Positions 60,009 through 64,000 of a stretch of DNA of 64,000 bases are shown in pieces. The stretch comes from Pseudomonas syringae (GTDB lineage: Bacteria > Pseudomonadota > Gammaproteobacteria > Pseudomonadales > Pseudomonadaceae), in assembly GCF_001698815.1 (NCBI RefSeq), contig NZ_LGSI01000040.1, positions 19,750 to 83,749 of the forward strand, in the 5' to 3' direction. Within the stretch, counting starts at the first letter, position 1. Each line of letters opens with the position of its first letter. The translations under genes were made by a program, and so were the position numbers. The notes under the pieces were generated by a model that was not told the DNA's origin, ran no database searches, and worked only from the letters and a program-made list of their open reading frames with translations.

Positions 60009-60784
60009 GCGATTGGGTGATGCAGGCCGCCAGCTCCAGTAATGGCCGGGTGGCCTTGGTCACCGGTGCAGCACGCGGGATCGGCCTGGGCATCGCTGCC
60101 TGGTTGATTACCGAGGGCTGGCAGGTCGTCCTCGCCGACGTTGATCGCCCCCGTGGTTCGCGGGTCGCCGAGGCGCTCGGTGAGAATGCGTTGTTCATTG
60201 CCATGGACGTGGCCAGTGAAGAGCAGGTTACCGTCGGCGTCGCTGAGGTAATTGGACGCTTCGGTCGCCTGGATGCACTGGTCTGCAACGCCGCGGTGGC
60301 TGATCCGCGCAACACCACTCTCGAAAGCTTGAGCCTGGCGCACTGGAATCGTGTGCTGGCGGTCAATCTCAATGGTCCGATGCTGCTGGCCAAGCACTGT
60401 GCGCCGTATCTGCGCGCTCACTGCGGCAGTATCGTCAACCTGACCTCGACTCGCGCCCGACAATCAGAACCCGATACAGAGGCTTACGCGGCCAGCAAGG
60501 GTGGGCTGTTGGCGCTGACCCACGCCCTGGCGATCAGCCTTGGTCCGGAAATCAGGGTCAATGCGGTGAGTCCAGGCTGGATCGACGTCCGCGACCCCTC
60601 CGTGCGACGCGCTGAGCCGCTGTCTGAGGCCGATCATGCGCAGCATCCGGCGGGTAGGGTAGGCAACGTAGAGGACGTGGCGGCAATGGTGGCCTGGCTG
60701 CTGTCGCGCAATGCCGGTTTCATTACCGGGCAGGAGTTTGTGGTCGACGGCGGCATGACCCGCAAAATGGTTTACGTGGAGTGA
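60005..60784 (+). CDS. SDR-family oxidoreductase
   Basis: A 259-residue classical short-chain dehydrogenase. Cofactor loop [16 protein letters not shown] (about 20-35), NAAVADPRN, catalytic SxxYxxxK as [20 protein letters not shown], and the C-terminal [18 protein letters not shown] typical of FabG-like members. Substrate unknown. It follows metZ with a GTGA overlap, the pseudomonad order, and ends in a terminator. Confidence 0.9.
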   Translation: MSDWVMQAASSSNGRVALVTGAARGIGLGIAAWLITEGWQVVLADVDRPRGSRVAEALGENALFIAMDVASEEQVTVGVAEVIGRFGRLDALVCNAAVADPRNTTLESLSLAHWNRVLAVNLNGPMLLAKHCAPYLRAHCGSIVNLTSTRARQSEPDTEAYAASKGGLLALTHALAISLGPEIRVNAVSPGWIDVRDPSVRRAEPLSEADHAQHPAGRVGNVEDVAAMVAWLLSRNAGFITGQEFVVDGGMTRKMVYVE

Positions 60785-60820
60785 AGGTGCCATTGGCGCT
60801 GTGATCTGTACGGAGTTGGC

Positions 60821-60847
60821 AAAGGCGCAAGAGATTGCGCCTTTTTT
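60821..60847 (+). terminator. Terminator after the SDR gene
   Basis: AAAGGCGCAA-GAGA-TTGCGCCTTTTTT: a 10-bp stem and T-run 37 bp after the stop, ending the usg-to-SDR block. Confidence 0.94.
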
Positions 60848-60925
60848 CGTTTCTGGCGTGCGGCTTGAAGCCTGAGGCTCGCCACTGCTTTTTTAGCCCA
60901 TTTGAAAAAAACTTCAAGCAGGCTA

Positions 60926-60954
60926 TTGACTTAGGTTCGTTAGGTGCGTAAATT
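60926..60954 (+). promoter_or_regulatory. Sigma-70 promoter of the tRNA cluster
   Basis: TTGACT, a 17-base spacer and TAAATT, followed by the GC-rich discriminator TCGCGG typical of stringently controlled stable-RNA promoters. It lies ~20 bp before the tRNA-Val. Confidence 0.8.
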
Positions 60955-60975
60955 TCGCGGCCTCAACGAAGCAAA

Positions 60976-61051
60976 GGGTGATTAGCTCAGCTGGGAGAGC
61001 AGCTGCCTTACAAGCAGCGGGTCGGCGGTTCGATCCCGTCATCACCCACCA
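60976..61051 (+). tRNA. tRNA-Val (anticodon TAC)
   Basis: GGGTGATTAGCTCAGC start, 7-bp acceptor stem GGGTGAT/ATCACCC, anticodon loop CTTACAA, T arm GGTTCGATCC and encoded CCA. 76 nt. First of a three-gene tRNA operon. Confidence 0.98.
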
Positions 61052-61110
61052 CTTCGTGAGTTTCAAGCTACAAGGTTTGATAGCAGCACCGGACGCAAGT
61101 CCACCGACAA

Positions 61111-61187
61111 GCAGCGGTAGTTCAGTCGGTTAGAATACCGGCCTGTCACGCCGGGGGTCGCGGGTTCGAGTCCCGTCCGCTGCGCCA
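61111..61187 (+). tRNA. tRNA-Asp (anticodon GTC), copy 1
   Basis: GCAGCGG/CCGCTGC acceptor stem, anticodon loop CTGTCAC, GGTTCGAGTCC T arm, encoded CCA. 77 nt, identical to copy 2. Confidence 0.98.
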
Positions 61188-61316
61188 TATTTTACGGATC
61201 GGGTCAGCCCGGTCTGCGATTGAAAAGCCTCAAGGCCGATTAGTCAGGGTTACAACGAAACAGATTCTCGAAAATCTGTTTCAACAGGTTCAAACGGATG
61301 CAAGTCCGAGCGATAC

Positions 61317-61393
61317 GCAGCGGTAGTTCAGTCGGTTAGAATACCGGCCTGTCACGCCGGGGGTCGCGGGTTCGAGTCCCGTCCGCTGCGCCA
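61317..61393 (+). tRNA. tRNA-Asp (anticodon GTC), copy 2
   Basis: Base-for-base repeat of the tRNA-Asp at 61111, 206 bp downstream. The spacers before the two copies share a GGAC/TGCAAGTCC block, so a larger unit may have been duplicated. Confidence 0.98.
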
Positions 61394-61433
61394 TACATAG
61401 CTTCGAGGCCCTTGAACTCCTTGAAGCGAAAGA

Positions 61434-61461
61434 AAGCGACCTTAACAGGTCGCTTTTTTTT
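61434..61461 (+). terminator. Terminator of the tRNA operon
   Basis: AAGCGACCT-TAAC-AGGTCGCTT followed by TTTTTT. A 9-bp stem 40 bp after the second tRNA-Asp. Confidence 0.95.
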
Positions 61462-61611
61462 GCGCTGATTTCAGTGTTGGCACCGCCATTTCGTCATTTG
61501 TATCCGCATCCTTTCAATGTCCGCGTTGATCCCGCGCCTGCCTTGTTGCAGACTTGCCGATGTTCTCCAAGTCCGCAGTACTGCTGACCGTTATCTCCTC
61601 CAGGATTCTTG

Positions 61612-62403
61612 ATGCCAAAATTATTTAGCTTTCGTACCGCGTGCTGGGCAGTTGCCCTGCTGGCTGCCGCAGGCTGTTCGGCAAAGAAGACCGCCATGTA
61701 TGAGCATGAAAACTTTGACGATGCGGGGACTTTTTCCAGAGCCTACCCCGTGACTGACTCCGCTTCCTGTGAAGCGGCGCGCCGTGCCTTGCTCAGTCAG
61801 GGCTACATCATCACCAGCAGTGACCCGAAGATGATCAGCGGGCACAAAAGCTTCCAGCAAACCGGCGAAACCCATATGGAGATCAGCTTCAATGTGGTCT
61901 GCGCCGCTGATGGCACCGCTGAAAACGGTTCGACCATGTTCGCCAATGCCTTGCAGGACCGCTACGCGCTGAAAAAGACCAACAACTCTGCCAGCCTGGG
62001 TGTCGGTGTGCTGGGTTCGGTGTCGATGCCGATTGGCTCTACCGATGATTCGATGGTCAAGGTCGCCAGCGAGACCGTGGCGTCGGACAAGTTCTACGAG
62101 CGTTTCTTCATTCTGGTGGAGAATTTCCTGCCCCCGGAAGCGAAGAAAGCCGCGCATATCAAGGAAAAGCCGAAGGCCGACCTTGGCGTGCCTGAGCCAA
62201 CTGCCAAACCTGCTGCCCTCACCGAGCCCAAGCCTGCTGAAACCGAGCCTGCCGAAGAAGCACCGAAGGCTGAGCCAGCCGCAGCGCCCGCTGTGGAAAC
62301 CAGTCAGCCGGTGCCAGCTCCTGGCGCCGCTGATTCCTTCCAGGCCGAGCCCGCGCCGGTTGAGGCTGCGCCAGCCACGCCGGAAACCACGACAACGCCC
62401 TGA
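61612..62403 (+). CDS. DUF2242 lipoprotein
   Basis: A 263-residue lipoprotein from the ATG at 61612. Signal MPKLFSFRTACWAVALLAAAGC with lipobox LAAAGC; mature start CSAKKTAMYEHENFD. The DUF2242 region (about 30-180) contains CEAARRALLSQGYIITSSDPKMISGHKSFQQ in parts, VGVLGSVSMPIGSTDDSMVKVASETV and FYERFFILVENFL. The last ~85 residues are a Pro/Glu/Ala low-complexity tail, absent from shorter relatives. Function unknown. A REP pair and ilvA follow. Confidence 0.88.
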   Translation: MPKLFSFRTACWAVALLAAAGCSAKKTAMYEHENFDDAGTFSRAYPVTDSASCEAARRALLSQGYIITSSDPKMISGHKSFQQTGETHMEISFNVVCAADGTAENGSTMFANALQDRYALKKTNNSASLGVGVLGSVSMPIGSTDDSMVKVASETVASDKFYERFFILVENFLPPEAKKAAHIKEKPKADLGVPEPTAKPAALTEPKPAETEPAEEAPKAEPAAAPAVETSQPVPAPGAADSFQAEPAPVEAAPATPETTTTP

Positions 62404-62446
62404 ACCGTTGGAGCGAGCGGCGTTCCGATTTGCTCGCTAATCGACT

Positions 62447-62501
62447 GTAGGACCGGCTTCAGCCGGGAGAATGCCTCTCGCGGCTAAAGCCGCTCCTACA
62501 G
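62447..62501. repeat. REP inverted pair (copy 6)
   Basis: GTAGGACCGGCTTCAGCCGG then, with only ~10 intervening bases, CGCGGCTAAAGCCGCTCCTAC. It separates the convergent DUF2242 and ilvA genes. Confidence 0.88.
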
Positions 62502-62505
62502 GGCT

Positions 62506-64000
62506 TCACCCCAAAAACAGCTTATAAGCTGGATTCTCGCTCTCATCCCAATACGGATAGCCAATCTCGGCCAGCGCCGCCGGAACCAGATGCCGCTCGC
62601 CTTCGGGCACCACCAGCCCGGCCACGACCCGGCCATCTGCCGCGCCGTGGTTGCGGTAGTGGAACATTGAAATCGTCCACTGGCCGCCCAGCTTGTTGAG
62701 GAAGTTGAACAGCGCCCCCGGCCGTTCCGGGAATTCGAAGCGGAACACCACTTCATCGCTGACTCGCTCGGCATGGCCGCCGACCATGTGCCGGATGTGC
62801 AGCTTGGCCAGTTCGTTGTCGGTAAGGTCCAGCACCGGAAAACCCTGTTCGGTCAGGCTGGCCACCAAGGCCGCACGCGGGTCGGTGTCGGGATGGGTCT
62901 GCACGCCGACGAAGATGTGCGCTTCGCGGTCGGCGTGGTAGCGGTAGTTGAATTCGGTGATCTGCCGTTTGCCGATCGCTTCGCAGAAGGCCTTGAAGCT
63001 GCCGGGCTGCTCGGGAATGGTCACGGCGATGATGGCTTCGCGGCCTTCGCCCAGCTCGGCGCGCTCGGCTACATGGCGCAGGCGGTCGAAATTGACGTTG
63101 GCGCCGGAATCAATGGCCACCAGGGTCTGGCCGCTGACGCCGTAATGCTCGACGTACTTCTTGATCCCGGCCACACCCAAGGCGCCGGCAGGTTCGGTGA
63201 TCGAACGGGTGTCGTCGTAGATGTCCTTGATCGCCGCGCAGATTTCGTCGGTGCTGACCGTGATCACTTCGTCGACGTAATCCTTGCAGATGTCGAAGGT
63301 GTGCTTGCCGATCTGCGCCACTGCCACGCCATCGGCGAACAAGCCGACCTGCTGCAACACCACGCGCTCGCCGTAGGCCATGGCCTGTTGCAGGCAGTTG
63401 GAATCGTCCGGCTCGACGCCGATTACCTTGATGTCCGGGCGCAGGTATTTCACGTAGGCCGCGATACCGGCAATCAGCCCGCCGCCGCCCACCGGGACGA
63501 AAATCGCGTCGAGCTGGCCCGGTTGCTGACGGAGAATTTCCATCGCCACGGTGCCTTGCCCGGCAATCGTATCGGGGTCGTCGTACGGATGGATGTAGAC
63601 GAAGCCCATTTCCTCGACCAGTTTCAGCGAGTAGGCCAGCGCTTCGGGGAACGAATCGCCGTGCAGCAGCACTTTGCCGCCACGGGAACGCACGCCTTCA
63701 ACCTTGATTTCCGGGGTGGTCTTGGGCATGACGATGGTCGCTTCCACGCCCAGCGTCTTGGCCGCCAGCGCCAGGCCTTGCGCGTGATTGCCCGCCGACG
63801 CGGTGACCACGCCGCGCGCCAGCTCTTCCGGGCTCAACTGCGCCAGCTTGTTGTACGCGCCGCGAATCTTAAACGAGAACACCGGCTGCAAGTCTTCGCG
63901 CTTGAGCAGCACCTGATTGCCCAGCCGTTCGGACAGCTGGCGAGCGCCATGCAGCGGAGTTTCCACGGCCACGTCGTAGACGCGGGAGGTGAGGATTTTC
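62506..64000 (-). CDS. ilvA: Threonine ammonia-lyase IlvA (5' end outside window)
   Basis: Biosynthetic threonine deaminase, first step to isoleucine, feedback-inhibited by isoleucine. About 498 codons are present; the N-terminal few residues lie past the right edge (the frame stays open, reading KILTSRVYDVAVETPL). The PLP lysine is in FSFKIRGAYNKLA, with SAGNHAQGLALAA and VGGGGLIAGI for cofactor binding. The C-terminal half has two ACT-like regulatory domains (about residues 330-410 and 425-495; EQPGSFKAFCEAIG, ERPGALFNFLNKLGG), so this is the long, allosteric form. Confidence 0.96.
   Translation of the reverse strand, partial: KILTSRVYDVAVETPLHGARQLSERLGNQVLLKREDLQPVFSFKIRGAYNKLAQLSPEELARGVVTASAGNHAQGLALAAKTLGVEATIVMPKTTPEIKVEGVRSRGGKVLLHGDSFPEALAYSLKLVEEMGFVYIHPYDDPDTIAGQGTVAMEILRQQPGQLDAIFVPVGGGGLIAGIAAYVKYLRPDIKVIGVEPDDSNCLQQAMAYGERVVLQQVGLFADGVAVAQIGKHTFDICKDYVDEVITVSTDEICAAIKDIYDDTRSITEPAGALGVAGIKKYVEHYGVSGQTLVAIDSGANVNFDRLRHVAERAELGEGREAIIAVTIPEQPGSFKAFCEAIGKRQITEFNYRYHADREAHIFVGVQTHPDTDPRAALVASLTEQGFPVLDLTDNELAKLHIRHMVGGHAERVSDEVVFRFEFPERPGALFNFLNKLGGQWTISMFHYRNHGAADGRVVAGLVVPEGERHLVPAALAEIGYPYWDESENPAYKLFLG

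Noticed and set aside
60970..61400. tRNA cluster as a phage or island attachment site
   Set aside because: No integrase or displaced 3' tRNA fragment was seen within the window; flanking genes are ordinary chromosomal genes.

Overview
The window is a chromosomal segment of a Pseudomonas species. Evidence is the GC-rich coding style, the order plsX-fabD-fabG-acpP-fabF-pabC-mltG-tmk-holB-pilZ-tatD, the block usg-fimV-truA-trpF-accD-folC-dedD-cvpA-purF-metZ, a cpxR/cpxP/cpxA locus, an RgsA-type sRNA beside tatD, and REP repeats of the GTAGGACCGGC...GCCGG type. It looks like the fluorescens/syringae side of the genus rather than P. aeruginosa, because several blocks that I recall as separate there are adjacent here; this is inference from memory of gene order.

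Layout. 1-8.6 kb: 3' part of recQ, a MarR-type regulator with a palindromic operator, a first FimV-like protein, a SelW-like protein, an LpxH-like phosphoesterase, an Mpo1-like membrane protein, TrkH and a nitroreductase. 8.7-12.9 kb (leftward): CpxA, CpxP/Spy-like and CpxR with a candidate CpxR box and an attenuator, a YgiM-like membrane-anchor protein, YciI and YciB. 12.9-17.9 kb (rightward): PHP phosphatase, YciO, ScpA, ScpB, a DUF1289 protein and RluB. 18.1-19.6 kb: an AT-richer islet with a DUF2845 protein and an unrecognised protein built of 25-residue repeats, the least explained object here. 19.7-27.7 kb: comEC, then exbB-exbD-lpxK-trm112-kdsB-murB with start/stop overlaps, then an xdhC/mocA-like pair.

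27.8-34.5 kb: rne (leftward) with a long leader facing rluC, an HAD phosphatase and sppA. 34.5-45.4 kb: yceF (leftward), then the lipid/ribosome cluster yceD-rpmF-plsX, fatty-acid synthesis, folate (pabC), cell wall (mltG) and replication (tmk, holB), ending in pilZ and tatD. 45.4-47.7 kb: rgsA sRNA (leftward), a TetR regulator, a DUF4823 lipoprotein and a DUF1285 protein. 47.8-60.8 kb: usg, the second and longer fimV, truA, trpF, accD, folC, dedD, cvpA, purF, metZ and an SDR. 61-64 kb: tRNA-Val and two identical tRNA-Asp genes, a DUF2242 lipoprotein and the 3' part of ilvA (leftward, cut by the window edge).

Most of the window is conserved housekeeping DNA. Envelope themes recur: LPS (lpxK, kdsB, lpxH-like), peptidoglycan (murB, mltG, FimV proteins), envelope stress (Cpx), energised transport (ExbBD) and type IV pilus/polar biology (FimV, PilZ). 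No complete insertion sequence, prophage or CRISPR array was seen. The points most worth attention are the 25-residue repeat protein, a near-leaderless yceD-rpmF-plsX promoter, the YgiM-type anchor lacking its SH3 domain, the catalytically dead Usg, and local gene content differences (no phosphotyrosine phosphatase between kdsB and murB; an inserted xdhC/mocA pair).
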